Source: BP-133 sp040756995 (GTDB lineage: Bacteria > Actinomycetota > Acidimicrobiia > IMCC26256 > BP-133). Taken from it: a stretch of DNA of 64,000 nucleotides. This document shows, in pieces, positions 49,481 to 58,880 of this stretch. The notes beneath the pieces were generated by a model. That model had not been told where the DNA came from. It worked only from the letters and a program-made list of their open reading frames with translations, and searched no databases. The first letter of the stretch is position 1. Every line of letters begins with the position of its first letter. The DNA lies in the NCBI GenBank assembly GCA_040756995.1, contig JBFLYK010000014.1, positions 81,079 to 145,078 on the forward strand. The letters are read 5' to 3'. Both the position numbers and the translations under genes were made by a program.

Positions 49481-51346
49481 GTGTTGTATCGACTCCGGCT
49501 TCGGGGGGCAGGGGGAAAAGACTCGGACGACGCGGCGCAGGCGCGTTCCGATTCCGGAACGCCGCCGGTGGTGCGCAAGAACCGGGCGCTGGCGGCCGGC
49601 GTCGCCGCCGTCATCGTGTCGTCGCTCATCAGCTGGGGAGCGGCCAGCCGCATCCGGTCGCCCGCTGAGGTCGCCGCTCGTACCGCTCCTCCCAAGCCGT
49701 CGGCCATCACCGTGCCCGTGGAGAAGAAGATCCTCTCGTCCGACGTCGTGGTGAGAGGCACCGTCCGCTACGGCGCACCCCAGTCGGTGGTGCTGCCCGC
49801 CTCGTCGATCCGCCGGGGCAGCCCGATCCTCACCACCGCTCCCGAGAAGGGCAAGGACCTCACCGAAGGGAGCGTGGCCTTCAGGATCTCGGGCCGGCCG
49901 GCGCTCGTTCTGCAGGGAGCGGTGCCGGCCCACCGGGACATCACGCCCGGCACGGTGGGCGACGATGTTCGTCAGCTCCAACAGGCTCTCGTCCGCCTCG
50001 GCTTCCACCCGGGCCGGACCGACGGCGTCTACGACGACCGCACCGGCCTGGCCGTGGCGGCCTGGTACCTGAAGGGCGGCTGGACGCCGATCGGGCCGAG
50101 CGAGGAGCAGCTGTCGGCCATGCGCTCGTCCGAGGCCGACTGGTTCAGCGCCGCCACCGACCTCATCGCCGCCGAGGAAGCGCTCACCACCGCCCGGAAC
50201 GACCACGAGATCGCCAAGCAGCGGGCGGCGCTGGCCGCCCGGGCGGCCGCCGCGGCGGCCACGCCGCCGCCGACGGCCCAGCCCATGACGCCCGACCAGC
50301 AGGCCGCCTCCCGGGCGGAGCAGGAACGGGTCAACGCCCACATCCGGCTGCAGAACGCCAAGCGGGCCCTCGCCCGGGCCGAGGAGGAGGACAAGGCGGC
50401 CCAGGCCCGGCTCGATGAAGCCCGGACCCGGCGGCCACCGCCGTCCAAGGAGGAGTACGCCGCCCTCAACAAGCGGGCCCAGGACGCTTCGGCCAAGCTG
50501 GCCGCCGCCCGGGAGGAGCTGACGGCGGCCCAGGAGGCCTACAACGCCGCCAATGAGGCGGCGAGCGGGGCTGGCGGGGGCGGTTCCCAGGCCGAGCCCT
50601 TCCGGCCCGACCCGCAGCTCCAGATCGACGCCGCGGCCGCCGCCGGTGAGGTCCGCAAAGCGGCCGACGCCCTGGCCTTCGCCCAGAAGAAGGTCGCCCT
50701 GGCCAACCGGCGGGCGAACAGCGGCCTGACGGGAACCAAGGTCGGCGTCCAGATCCCGGCCGGCGAGATCCTCTTCTTCCCGACGCTGCCCGTCCGGATC
50801 GACGAGGCGAAGCTCGCCGTCGGCGAGGAGGCGGTCGGCGCGGTCATGACCGTCACCAACTCCCGCCTGGTCGTGGAGTCCGCCCTGTCGCCGGCTGACG
50901 CCAAGCTGGTCCGGGAGGGTGACGCGGTCGCCATCCGGGCGACCGAGGCCAACGTCGAAGTCACCGGAACGGTGACGCACATCGCGACGGCGCCGGGCAC
51001 GCACGGCGTCGATCCGCAGCGGTACTACCTCGAGGTGACCCCGAACGGGCTCGACGCCAGTCTCAACGGCGCCTCGGTGGTGCAGACCATCAGCGTGCAG
51101 ACCACTGAAGGGGAGGTCCTGGCCGTTCCGGTCGCCGCGCTGTCGATGGCCTCGGACGGGACGACGAGGGTGCAGGTCCAGGACACGAGGGGGGCGGTCC
51201 GGTACGTCAGGGTCGAACCGGGCCTGTCGGCGAAGGGGTTGGTAGCGGTCAATCCCGTAGACGGAGAACTCCGCCCCGGCGACCAGGTTGTCGTCGGAGC
51301 CAACGGAACAAGCGGGAAGGGAGCCGAAAGTGCGGGGAGGAAGTAG
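49481..51346 (+). CDS. Membrane-fusion (HlyD/MacA-like) protein with peptidoglycan-binding domain
   Basis: A 621-residue adaptor. A membrane helix (AAGVAAVIVSSLISWGAAS) follows a short cytoplasmic N-terminus. A peptidoglycan-binding domain (VRQLQQALVRLGFHPGRTDGVYDD, about residues 165-205) is inserted before a long Ala/Glu-rich coiled coil (about 225-390). Beta-barrel lipoyl-like parts follow (VESALSPADAKLVREGDAV, LAVPVAALS). GTG 49481 has GGGGGAGG 10 bases upstream. It leads an operon with a lipoprotein, an ABC ATPase and an FtsX-like permease, the layout of MacAB-type exporters. Confidence 0.78.
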   Translation: MLYRLRLRGAGGKDSDDAAQARSDSGTPPVVRKNRALAAGVAAVIVSSLISWGAASRIRSPAEVAARTAPPKPSAITVPVEKKILSSDVVVRGTVRYGAPQSVVLPASSIRRGSPILTTAPEKGKDLTEGSVAFRISGRPALVLQGAVPAHRDITPGTVGDDVRQLQQALVRLGFHPGRTDGVYDDRTGLAVAAWYLKGGWTPIGPSEEQLSAMRSSEADWFSAATDLIAAEEALTTARNDHEIAKQRAALAARAAAAAATPPPTAQPMTPDQQAASRAEQERVNAHIRLQNAKRALARAEEEDKAAQARLDEARTRRPPPSKEEYAALNKRAQDASAKLAAAREELTAAQEAYNAANEAASGAGGGGSQAEPFRPDPQLQIDAAAAAGEVRKAADALAFAQKKVALANRRANSGLTGTKVGVQIPAGEILFFPTLPVRIDEAKLAVGEEAVGAVMTVTNSRLVVESALSPADAKLVREGDAVAIRATEANVEVTGTVTHIATAPGTHGVDPQRYYLEVTPNGLDASLNGASVVQTISVQTTEGEVLAVPVAALSMASDGTTRVQVQDTRGAVRYVRVEPGLSAKGLVAVNPVDGELRPGDQVVVGANGTSGKGAESAGRK

Positions 51347-52250
51347 GCGGGGGGTGGTCGCGGTCGGGTTGGCCTGCCTCCTGGCCGGACTGGCCGGCTG
51401 CGGCGGCGACAAGGCTGACGCGGCCAAGGACGAGGACGTGACCCTCGAGGAGCAGATCGGCCTCGACGACGAAGGTATCCGCCTCAAGCAGGCGGCGGCG
51501 GAGAACCTGATCCGCGACTGCATGAAGACGCAGGGTTTCGAGTACGTGCCTCAGGACCCGAGGGCCCAGGAAGCGGCGTTGGTCGGCGGGCAGATCCTGA
51601 GCGAGAAGGACTTCGAGAAGCAGTACGGCTACGGCATCACGACGCTCTACGAGCAGCGCCGCAAGCTGGCCGTGGCCGGGCCGAACAAGGCCATCCGCGA
51701 CTCGCTGAGCGAGGCCGACCGGAAGGCCTACGACAAGGCGCTCCACGGTAACGACCCGACGGCGACGTTCTACGAGGCGCTCGACACCGGCGACTTCAGC
51801 CGCCTGGGCGGTTGCCTCAAGACGGCCACCGACAAGGTCTTCGGCGGCGCCGACGTCGTCGAGACGCTGTCGGCCAAGCTTGACGAGCTCGACGAGAAGA
51901 TCCGGGCCGACGCCCGGATGGTGAAGGCCGTGAAGGACTGGTCGGCCTGCATGCGGGAGAAGGGCTTCGACGGGCTCGAAGAGCAGGAGGAGGTCGACGC
52001 TGTCCTCGAGGAGAAGCTCGAAGAGATCGTCGGTCCCCGCGGGGACCTCGCCGAAGCCGACGGCGCCGAAGCCGACTACGACAAGGCCGCGCTGGCCGCC
52101 CTCCAGAAGGAGGAAGTAGCCATGGTGACGGCCGACATCGAGTGCGAGGAAGAGCACGTCGCCGATGTCGAGGAGAAGGTGACGGCGGAGTACGAGGAGA
52201 CCTTCCGGGAGGAGAACAGCGGCCTCCTCTCCAAGGTCCCCAGACGGTGA
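51330..52250 (+). CDS. Lipoprotein in the MacAB-like operon
   Basis: A 306-residue exported protein. GTG 51330 begins a signal peptide with lipobox LAGLAGC. The rest is charged and helical with Cys residues in CMKTQGFEY and CMREKGFDG. Such paired segments (C-M-x-x-x-G-F) resemble other actinobacterial lipoproteins with no known role. It overlaps the adaptor gene by 17 bases and the ATPase gene by 4, so it is made with the exporter and may bind its substrate. Confidence 0.75.
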   Translation: MRGGSRRGVVAVGLACLLAGLAGCGGDKADAAKDEDVTLEEQIGLDDEGIRLKQAAAENLIRDCMKTQGFEYVPQDPRAQEAALVGGQILSEKDFEKQYGYGITTLYEQRRKLAVAGPNKAIRDSLSEADRKAYDKALHGNDPTATFYEALDTGDFSRLGGCLKTATDKVFGGADVVETLSAKLDELDEKIRADARMVKAVKDWSACMREKGFDGLEEQEEVDAVLEEKLEEIVGPRGDLAEADGAEADYDKAALAALQKEEVAMVTADIECEEEHVADVEEKVTAEYEETFREENSGLLSKVPRR

Positions 52251-52936
52251 CCACTCCGGTCGTCGAGTTGCGGGGAATCTCCCGCACCTTCGACCGGGAT
52301 CCGCCGGTCCACGCCCTGCGGGGCGTGGACCTCACGATCTACCGCGGCGAGTGGCTGGCGGTCGTGGGGCCGTCGGGCTCGGGCAAGTCCACCTTGCTCA
52401 ACGTCCTCGGTCTGCTCGACCGGCAGACCGAAGGCACGTACCGGTTCGACGGCGTCGACGTCAACGAGCTCGACGACCTGGCCCGGGCCGGCCTGCGGGG
52501 CCGGCGCATCGGCTTCGTCTTCCAGGCGTTCCACCTCCTGCCGCACCGCACCGTCCTGGAGAACGTGATGCTGGCCGAGCTGTACGTCGGTGCACCCCGG
52601 CACGGCCGGCGGGAGCGGGCGCTGCTGGCGCTGGAACGGGTCGGGTTGCTGGACCGGGCGTACTTCCTGCCCACCCGGCTGTCGGGCGGGCAGCGGCAGC
52701 GGGCGGCGATCGCCCGGTCGCTGATGGCCAACCCGAGCCTCCTGCTGTGCGACGAGCCGACGGGAAACCTGGACTCGAAGAGCGCGGCCAACGTGTTGGA
52801 CATCCTGGGGGAGCTGTCGGGCAGCGGCCTGACGCTCGTCGTCATCACCCACGACGAGCACGTCGCCGCCCGGGCCGACCGGCGTGTCCGGATCGTCGAC
52901 GGTCAGCTCGTCGAGATCGAACCGGTGCCGGCGTGA
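52247..52936 (+). CDS. ABC transporter ATP-binding protein, MacB/LolD type
   Basis: A 229-residue ATPase. Walker A GPSGSGKST, signature LSGGQRQR, Walker B LLLCDEPTGNLD and H-loop ITHDE are all present. The sequence matches the LolD/MacB group that drives FtsX-type permeases. It starts at GTG within the stop of the lipoprotein gene (GTGA overlap). With the next gene it forms a two-component exporter. Confidence 0.92.
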   Translation: MTTPVVELRGISRTFDRDPPVHALRGVDLTIYRGEWLAVVGPSGSGKSTLLNVLGLLDRQTEGTYRFDGVDVNELDDLARAGLRGRRIGFVFQAFHLLPHRTVLENVMLAELYVGAPRHGRRERALLALERVGLLDRAYFLPTRLSGGQRQRAAIARSLMANPSLLLCDEPTGNLDSKSAANVLDILGELSGSGLTLVVITHDEHVAARADRRVRIVDGQLVEIEPVPA

Positions 52937-54162
52937 TGAGTGATCTCCGTCCCCGGCTCTCGCCCCGGGATCTGATCGAAGAGGCACTGGCCAGCCTCAC
53001 GGCCCGGCCGGGCCGGGCGGTGCTCACCGCCCTCGGCACGGTGCTCGGCGTGGCGGCCCTCGTCGCCACGCTCGGGCTCTCGAAGACGGCCGGGAACCAG
53101 ATCGTCGGGCGCTTCGACGCCCTGGCGGCCACCGACATCACCGTCGCTCCGAAGGCGGCCGCCCCGGGCGGGCGGGTCACCGGCGGGGCCATGCTGCCCT
53201 GGGATGCCGAGTCCCGCGTCGCCCGGCTCAACGGTGTGGTGGCGGCCGGCACCCTGTCCGACGTCGACCTGGGCGGCGACCTGGTGCGGTCGGTGCCGGT
53301 GAACGACCCCGTGGCCCAGACGGAGTTCCAGATGCCGGTGAAGGCGGCGTCGCCGGGCCTGTTCCAGGCCGTTCGAGCCCGCCTGTCCGCCGGGCGGCTG
53401 CCCGATGCCGGCCACTCCGCCCGGGGCGACCGCGTCGCCGTCGTCGGCGCCAACGTGGCCGAGCAGTTGCACGCCACCCGCATCGAGGACCAGCCGGCGA
53501 TCTTCCTCGGCGACCGGCTCTACACGGTCATCGGCGTCATCTCCAGCGTGTCCCGGCAGGCGTCGCTGCTCGGTTCGGTGGTCATCCCCGAGGGCACCGT
53601 CACCCGCGACTTCGGGCTGGCGGCGCCGGGCACCGTCCAGGTGGAGACCCGCATCGGCGCCGCCACGCTCATCGCCCGCCAGCTGCCGCTGGCGCTGAGC
53701 CCCAGCGACCCGGCCGCCCTCAAGGTGACCGCTCCGCCGGAGCCCCGCCGGGTGCGGGCCGGCGTGCAGAGCGACCTCAACACGCTCTTCCTGCTGCTGG
53801 GTGGCGTTTCGCTGTTCATCGGCGCCGTGGGGATCGCCAACGTCACGCTGGTGTCGGTGCTGGAGCGGGTCGGCGAGATCGGCCTGCGGCGCTCGCTGGG
53901 AGCCGCCCGCCGTCACATCGCCGGCCAGTTCCTCCTGGAGAGCACGACGCTCGGGCTCCTGGGTGGCGTGCTGGGCGCCGCCCTCGGCACGCTGGTCGTC
54001 GTCGGCGTGGCCGCCAGCCGGACGTGGACGCCGGTGCTGGAGCCCTGGGTCCCTCTCGGGGCTCCGCTGCTCGGCGGCGCCGTCGGCCTCCTGTCCGGGA
54101 TCTACCCCTCGGCCCGCGCCGCGGCCATGGAGCCCGTCGAGGCCCTCCGCTCGACCATGTGA
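52936..54162 (+). CDS. FtsX-like permease of MacB-type transporter
   Basis: A 408-residue membrane protein: one N-terminal helix (VLTALGTVLGVAALVATLGL), a large periplasmic-type core domain and three C-terminal helices (LFLLLGGVSLFIGAVGIANV, LGLLGGVLGAALGTLVVVGV and PLLGGAVGLLSGIYP). ERVGEIGLRRSLGA and PVEALRSTM are family hallmarks of FtsX/MacB. It partners with the ATPase, sharing one base with its stop codon. The exported cargo is unknown. Confidence 0.9.
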   Translation: MSDLRPRLSPRDLIEEALASLTARPGRAVLTALGTVLGVAALVATLGLSKTAGNQIVGRFDALAATDITVAPKAAAPGGRVTGGAMLPWDAESRVARLNGVVAAGTLSDVDLGGDLVRSVPVNDPVAQTEFQMPVKAASPGLFQAVRARLSAGRLPDAGHSARGDRVAVVGANVAEQLHATRIEDQPAIFLGDRLYTVIGVISSVSRQASLLGSVVIPEGTVTRDFGLAAPGTVQVETRIGAATLIARQLPLALSPSDPAALKVTAPPEPRRVRAGVQSDLNTLFLLLGGVSLFIGAVGIANVTLVSVLERVGEIGLRRSLGAARRHIAGQFLLESTTLGLLGGVLGAALGTLVVVGVAASRTWTPVLEPWVPLGAPLLGGAVGLLSGIYPSARAAAMEPVEALRSTM

Positions 54163-54182
54163 CGCCGGAGCCGGGCGACCGG

Positions 54183-57100
54183 CTAGACGATCGCCCGGAT
54201 CGGCTGGGTCAGCCTCTGGCCGGCGGCGGAGCCGGCGAAGTTGGCGTCGCCGAAGGCGAAGACGCCGCCATCGGAGGTGGCCAGCAGGTAGCCCTGACCC
54301 GACGGGGTCGGAACCATGCCGATCACCGGCCGAGTGAGCGGGATGTCGCCCAGGGAGCCGAAGAAGCCGGCGTCACCGTAGGCGAAGATGCCGCCGTCGA
54401 TCGCCACCAGCCAGTACCCCTTCCCGGATGGCGTGGCGGCCATCGCCACGATGGGTTTGTTGAGCGGCGTCCCGCCCATCGAGCCGAAGAACACCGCATC
54501 GCCGAAGGCGAAGATGCCGCCGTCGCTGGCCGACAGCCAGTACCCGTTGCCGGTGGGGGTGGCGGCCATGGCCACGATCGGCTGGTTCAGCCGGATCCCG
54601 CCGAGCGAGCCGTGGAACTGCGCATCGCCGAAGGCGAAGATGCCGCCGTCGCTGGCGGCGAGCCAGTATCCGTTGCCGGTGGGGGTGGCGGCCATGGCCA
54701 CGATCGGCTGGTTGAGTGGGGTGCCGCCCAGGGAGCCGAAGAAGCCGGCGTCACCGAAGGCGAACACGCCGCCGTCGGCGCCGGCCATCCAGTAGCCCTT
54801 GCGGGACGGCGTCCGGGCCACGGCGACGACCGTGTGCGACATGGGTACCGGCGCGCCCGCCGTCGCCGCCGAGCCGAAGGGGAAGACGGCGCCGTCGCCG
54901 GCCACGAGCAGGTAGTCGGCCGGCCCGGTCATGGCCGGGGCGCTGCCGGGCATGCGGACGTCTTCGACGTCGCCCTCGACGCTGTCCCGCTCGCCGGCCT
55001 CGCCGTCGTCGGCCGCGCCGTTCTTCGTCACGATCACGGCGGCCCGCCGGGCGGTGTAGTCGACGACGTCGTGGCCGTTGCCCCCCGACAGCCGGTCGTC
55101 GCCGTTCTTGATGAACTCCTGGAGGAGGACGTCGTCGCCGTCCTCGCCGCTCTCCCGGTCGTTGCCGTCGCCCCCGTTGAGGACGTCGTTGCCCGGTCCG
55201 GCGAACAGCGTGTCGTCCCCGGGGCCGCCGTTCAGCTTGTCGGCGCCGGCCCGTCCGTCGAGGAAGTCGTTGCCTTCACCACCCTCGAGGATGTTGTCGC
55301 CGCCATCGCCGAAGAGCATGTCGTCGAACGGCGAGCCGACCACGCGCTGGATCCGTACCAGCTTGTCCTTGCCCCGGCCGGGTGCCGAGGCCGTGCCCTC
55401 GGCCAGGTCGACAGTGGCCGGAACCGGCGCCGTGACCGTCGCTTCCTCGCCGGAGGCCGGACTGCTGAAGGCGATCGTGTTGATGCCGGCGCCGCCGTCG
55501 AACGACTCGTCGGCCGGCCCGGAGACGAAGGTGTCGTCGAAGGGCGAACCGATCACGGTGGTGACACCGGTCAGCGTGTCGACCCCGTTGCTCTTGGTGA
55601 CGGTGGCGGCGTCCTTGGAGAAGTCGACCGTGACGCCCTTGGGCGCCTTCTCGTAGGACACGACCGTCGTTCCGGACCCGCCGTCGATTCTGATGTCGCC
55701 GGCGCCCGACGAGTAGATGGTGTTGACACCGCCGGCGGCGTTGATGATGGTCCCGAGCCCGGCGCCCTCGCCCTCGATGTGGATGACCTCGTCGCCGTCG
55801 CCGCCATTGATGATGTTCTCACCGGCGGCGTGGATGAAGAATTCGTTGGGCCCGGGGCCGGCCTCGATGGTGTTCTTCCCCCGGCCGGTGTGGATGACAT
55901 CGCCGCCCAGGCCGCCGCGGATGATGTTCTCCCCGTCGCCGGTCACGACGACGTTCCCCCCGTCGCCGAGGTAGACGTTGTTCGTCCCCGGCCCCGTGTC
56001 GACCTGGCTGGGCCCATGGCCGCCGTAGATGTTGTTGTCACCCGGTCCGCCGAAGATGCTGTTGCGACCGTTGCCGAGGTACAGCTTGTCGTCGCCCGCT
56101 TCGCCGTCGACGAGATTGTCGCCGTCACCGACCCGGATGTGATCGTCGCCGTCGCCGCCGTGGATCTCGTTGAAGCCGTGACCGGCGGTGATGGCGTCGT
56201 CCCCCGCTCCGTCGAAGATGACGTTGTTCCCGCCCCCGACGGTGATGAGGTCCCCGCCGTCGGTGCCGTGAATGAGGTTGTGGCCTCCGCCGACGGTGAT
56301 CGTCGAACCGGCCCCCGGGCCGACGGTGATCTTGTTGTTTCCGTTCCCGGCGCTGATGGTGACGCCGCCGCCGGGCCCGGTCGTGATGACGTTGTTCCCG
56401 TCCCCGACGCTGATCGTGCTGCCCACTCCCGGGCCGGTCGAGATCAGGTTGTCGCCGTTGCCGACGGTGATGGTCTTGTTGCCCGGGCCGCTCTCGATGA
56501 CGTTGTTCCCGGCTCCGGCGAAGACGATGTCGTCCCCGCCGCCGTCGGCGATGTAGTTGTCATGGTCGCCGATCAGTTCGTCGTTGAACGGGGAGCCGAG
56601 CAGCCGGGTGAAGTTCTTGATCTCCTTCGCTCCGATGGCCGTCCGCTGGTAGAGGTTGGCGGTGGCCGGTCCGGCCGCGCCGGAGAAGTCGAGCGTGTTG
56701 ACGCCGTTGCCGCCGTCGAGCACGGCGAGGATCTCGGTCGGGGCGCCGGTCCCCGGGCTTCCGGCGGCGCTCAGCGAGTCGTCGCCGCCCGCGCCTTCGA
56801 TGAGGATGTCCTCGATGCCGCCGGCCGAGTCGGTGCACCCGGGCGTGCACGTGGCGCCGATGTTGACGACATCGTCACTGTTCATGGCGATCCCGCGGTC
56901 GCCGACGATGATCTCGTCGTCGCCCGATGACCCCACGATGTGCAGCGTGCCCTGCTCGGGTGTTCCGTCGCCCGGGCCGACGCTGATGTCGAACTTCACC
57001 GATGCCGGGAACTTGCCGCCGGAGTTGTCGATGATGATCGTCGGGGACGTGCCCCCGCCGGTGATCTCGATCCGCTTGACGTCGCTCACCGTGCCGAGGA

Positions 57101-57347
57101 CGGGCCCCGAGCCGGTGCAGTCCGGAACGGTGATCTTGTCGCCGTTGCGGACGATCGTGACCGTGGCGTCGGGTTCGATCTCGATGGTGTCGAAGAGCGT
57201 CTCGCAGCGTGCCGGCGGCGTTGCCGCGTTGGCCCCGTCCCGCCAGGCCAGCAACGACAGCGGCGTCAGCACGCCGGCGAGAACGAACCCTCCGATCAAC
57301 CGGCGGGTGCGGGGGTGGCGCGCACGGAGCAGAGGGCGGTGAAGCAT
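54183..57347 (-). CDS. Large secreted RTX plus GYW-repeat protein
   Basis: A 1054-residue exported protein with a signal peptide in residues 15-42. Residues about 220-730 are nonapeptide RTX-like calcium-binding repeats (GGDGDD, GDGDNLV, GGPGDDTL), many of them N-rich variants such as GNGNNKITVG. Residues about 790-1054 hold five or more GYWLVASDGGIFAFGDA repeats like those at 32459-33811. This fusion is not a standard toxin: there is no catalytic domain. It probably acts as a calcium-stabilised surface or matrix protein. Confidence 0.82.
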   Translation of the reverse strand: MLHRPLLRARHPRTRRLIGGFVLAGVLTPLSLLAWRDGANAATPPARCETLFDTIEIEPDATVTIVRNGDKITVPDCTGSGPVLGTVSDVKRIEITGGGTSPTIIIDNSGGKFPASVKFDISVGPGDGTPEQGTLHIVGSSGDDEIIVGDRGIAMNSDDVVNIGATCTPGCTDSAGGIEDILIEGAGGDDSLSAAGSPGTGAPTEILAVLDGGNGVNTLDFSGAAGPATANLYQRTAIGAKEIKNFTRLLGSPFNDELIGDHDNYIADGGGDDIVFAGAGNNVIESGPGNKTITVGNGDNLISTGPGVGSTISVGDGNNVITTGPGGGVTISAGNGNNKITVGPGAGSTITVGGGHNLIHGTDGGDLITVGGGNNVIFDGAGDDAITAGHGFNEIHGGDGDDHIRVGDGDNLVDGEAGDDKLYLGNGRNSIFGGPGDNNIYGGHGPSQVDTGPGTNNVYLGDGGNVVVTGDGENIIRGGLGGDVIHTGRGKNTIEAGPGPNEFFIHAAGENIINGGDGDEVIHIEGEGAGLGTIINAAGGVNTIYSSGAGDIRIDGGSGTTVVSYEKAPKGVTVDFSKDAATVTKSNGVDTLTGVTTVIGSPFDDTFVSGPADESFDGGAGINTIAFSSPASGEEATVTAPVPATVDLAEGTASAPGRGKDKLVRIQRVVGSPFDDMLFGDGGDNILEGGEGNDFLDGRAGADKLNGGPGDDTLFAGPGNDVLNGGDGNDRESGEDGDDVLLQEFIKNGDDRLSGGNGHDVVDYTARRAAVIVTKNGAADDGEAGERDSVEGDVEDVRMPGSAPAMTGPADYLLVAGDGAVFPFGSAATAGAPVPMSHTVVAVARTPSRKGYWMAGADGGVFAFGDAGFFGSLGGTPLNQPIVAMAATPTGNGYWLAASDGGIFAFGDAQFHGSLGGIRLNQPIVAMAATPTGNGYWLSASDGGIFAFGDAVFFGSMGGTPLNKPIVAMAATPSGKGYWLVAIDGGIFAYGDAGFFGSLGDIPLTRPVIGMVPTPSGQGYLLATSDGGVFAFGDANFAGSAAGQRLTQPIRAIV

Positions 57348-57534
57348 TGCGTTGAGTCCTCGGTCCCTCTCCCGATTGTGCTCAGTGAACTTTCAGCAAA
57401 CGGGTTCGACGCCACAAAGTGCGTGGCCTGCCACGAAACGCCCAAGTGCGACACAGTCGGACAGATCACGCTGGAGCAAATCGGCCCCAATGGGAACCAA
57501 TGGGACATATCGTCGCCGGCCGGTCGGCGACAAG

Positions 57535-57540
57535 TAGCCT
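57535..57540 (+). promoter_or_regulatory. -10 box (TAGCCT)
   Basis: TAGCCT lies 7 bases before the ATG at 57548, the start-proximal spacing seen for other genes here. Confidence 0.4.
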
Positions 57541-57547
57541 CCGCGGG

Positions 57548-58291
57548 ATGGATCGACGGGTTGCCGCGGTGGCGATGGCTCTGCTGGCGTCACTGGCCGT
57601 CGGGGTGGGGGTGCTGGCCGCGGCCGGCGAAGGCGACGGCGACGGCGACGGCGACCCCTACGCCCCCCGGATCGATCCGGCCGGCTTCAGTGCCACGATC
57701 ACGAATCCGTATCTGCCGCTGCGGCCCGGTACCCGCTGGGTCTACGACGGCCGGTCGGCCGACGGGGCCGAGCGTCGGGTGGTCGAGGTCACCGACGAGA
57801 TCCGGACCGTCATGGGCGTGCGCTGCGTGGTGGTGCGCGACGTCGTCTCCCTCGACGGCCAGCTCCACGAGGAGACGCTGGACTGGTTCGCCCAGGACCG
57901 CCAGGGCACGGTCTGGTACTTCGGCGAAGCGACGCGCACGCGGCGCGGGAACGGGAGCTTCACCCCGGAGGGGTCATGGGAGGCCGGCGTGGGTGGAGCG
58001 CAGCCCGGGGTGGTCATGCCGGCCCGTCCGGCGCCCGGCGCCCAGTACCGCCAGGAGTATCTGCCCGGCCAGGCGGAGGACATGGCCCGGGTGCTCACGG
58101 CCGACGGGACGCTGCGGGTGCGCTTCGGGTTCTTCCGGGGAGTGGTGGTGACCCGGGACTGGTCGCCGCTCGACCCCGGCGTGGCGGAGCACAAGCACTA
58201 CGCGCCGGGCATCGGCCTCGTCCGCGAGGAGACCGTGGAAGGCGACGCCTCCTTCGTGGAGCTGGTCGAGCTGAGGACGCGTCAGAGCTGA
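57548..58291 (+). CDS. Secreted protein, paralogue of the gene at 48039
   Basis: A 247-residue exported protein. A signal-type segment (residues 5-27) is followed by an acidic GDGDGDGDP linker, then ITNPYLPLRPGTRWVYDG, VMGVRCVVVRDVV, EETLDWFAQDRQGTVWYFGE and a C-terminal YAPGIGLVREE region. The alignment with 48039-49124 is clear but lacks that protein's Pro-rich tail. A secreted binding or enzyme-like beta domain is likely; no family name can be assigned. Convergent overlap of 10 bases with the next gene. Confidence 0.72.
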   Translation: MDRRVAAVAMALLASLAVGVGVLAAAGEGDGDGDGDPYAPRIDPAGFSATITNPYLPLRPGTRWVYDGRSADGAERRVVEVTDEIRTVMGVRCVVVRDVVSLDGQLHEETLDWFAQDRQGTVWYFGEATRTRRGNGSFTPEGSWEAGVGGAQPGVVMPARPAPGAQYRQEYLPGQAEDMARVLTADGTLRVRFGFFRGVVVTRDWSPLDPGVAEHKHYAPGIGLVREETVEGDASFVELVELRTRQS

Positions 58292-58800
58292 TGGGGATGG
58301 AAGCCGGCGTCTGGGGCGAGGTCGAACTCCCCGGGGTCGTCCTCCTCGTTGCCGTTGGTGTCGGTCGCCGCCATCACCCAGTACTGGTATGAGCCGCCCA
58401 CCAGCTTGCGGGAGAAGGAGAGCTGGATGGCCCGGTCGCTGATCCGGCGGATCGTGGCCTTGCCGAGCTCCTTGTCGTTGGCGTCCTCGACCTTGCCCTC
58501 GAGCGCCCTGTCCTCGTAGCCGGCGGAGGCGAAGAGGTCGATCTTGCCGTCGCCGGTCTTGTCGATTCCCCACTTGATGTCGAGCTTGGGGTCGTCGAAC
58601 GGGTCGTAGGTTTCCGCCGTGTAGGTGATGGTCGAGTCGTTGTGCTCGTGGGTGAGCGTCTTCAGGTCGAGGGGCAGATTCACGTCGTCGGGATCCGTGA
58701 AGCTGACCGGCGGAGCCGCCGAGGCGGCGTAGAACGACGAATTCACGGCCAGGAGAACGGCAATGGCGCCGGCCACCAGGCCACGGTTTTTCCATGTCAT
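58282..58800 (-). CDS. Secreted protein of unknown function
   Basis: A 172-residue exported protein: signal peptide to about residue 29 (FYAASAAPP), then SFTDPDDVNLPLDLKTLTHEHND and Asp/Glu-rich beta segments (TYDPFDDPKLDIKWGIDKTGDGKIDL). The end reads VMAATDTNGNEEDDPGEFDL, which could bind calcium. No family known. ATG 58800 was chosen; ATG 58812 is possible. Confidence 0.68.
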   Translation of the reverse strand: MTWKNRGLVAGAIAVLLAVNSSFYAASAAPPVSFTDPDDVNLPLDLKTLTHEHNDSTITYTAETYDPFDDPKLDIKWGIDKTGDGKIDLFASAGYEDRALEGKVEDANDKELGKATIRRISDRAIQLSFSRKLVGGSYQYWVMAATDTNGNEEDDPGEFDLAPDAGFHPHQL

Positions 58801-58880
58801 TTCTTGCCCCAATCCACAGCGTCCCAGGCCCTGACTTCGCCAAGGGGCGACAGTGACGAAAGTCTAAGAACGCCGTCGGA

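Noticed and set aside
54024..56930. A 968-residue plus-strand open frame over the RTX gene
   Set aside because: Its Asp/Val/Gly-rich repeats are the reverse image of the RTX repeats on the other strand.
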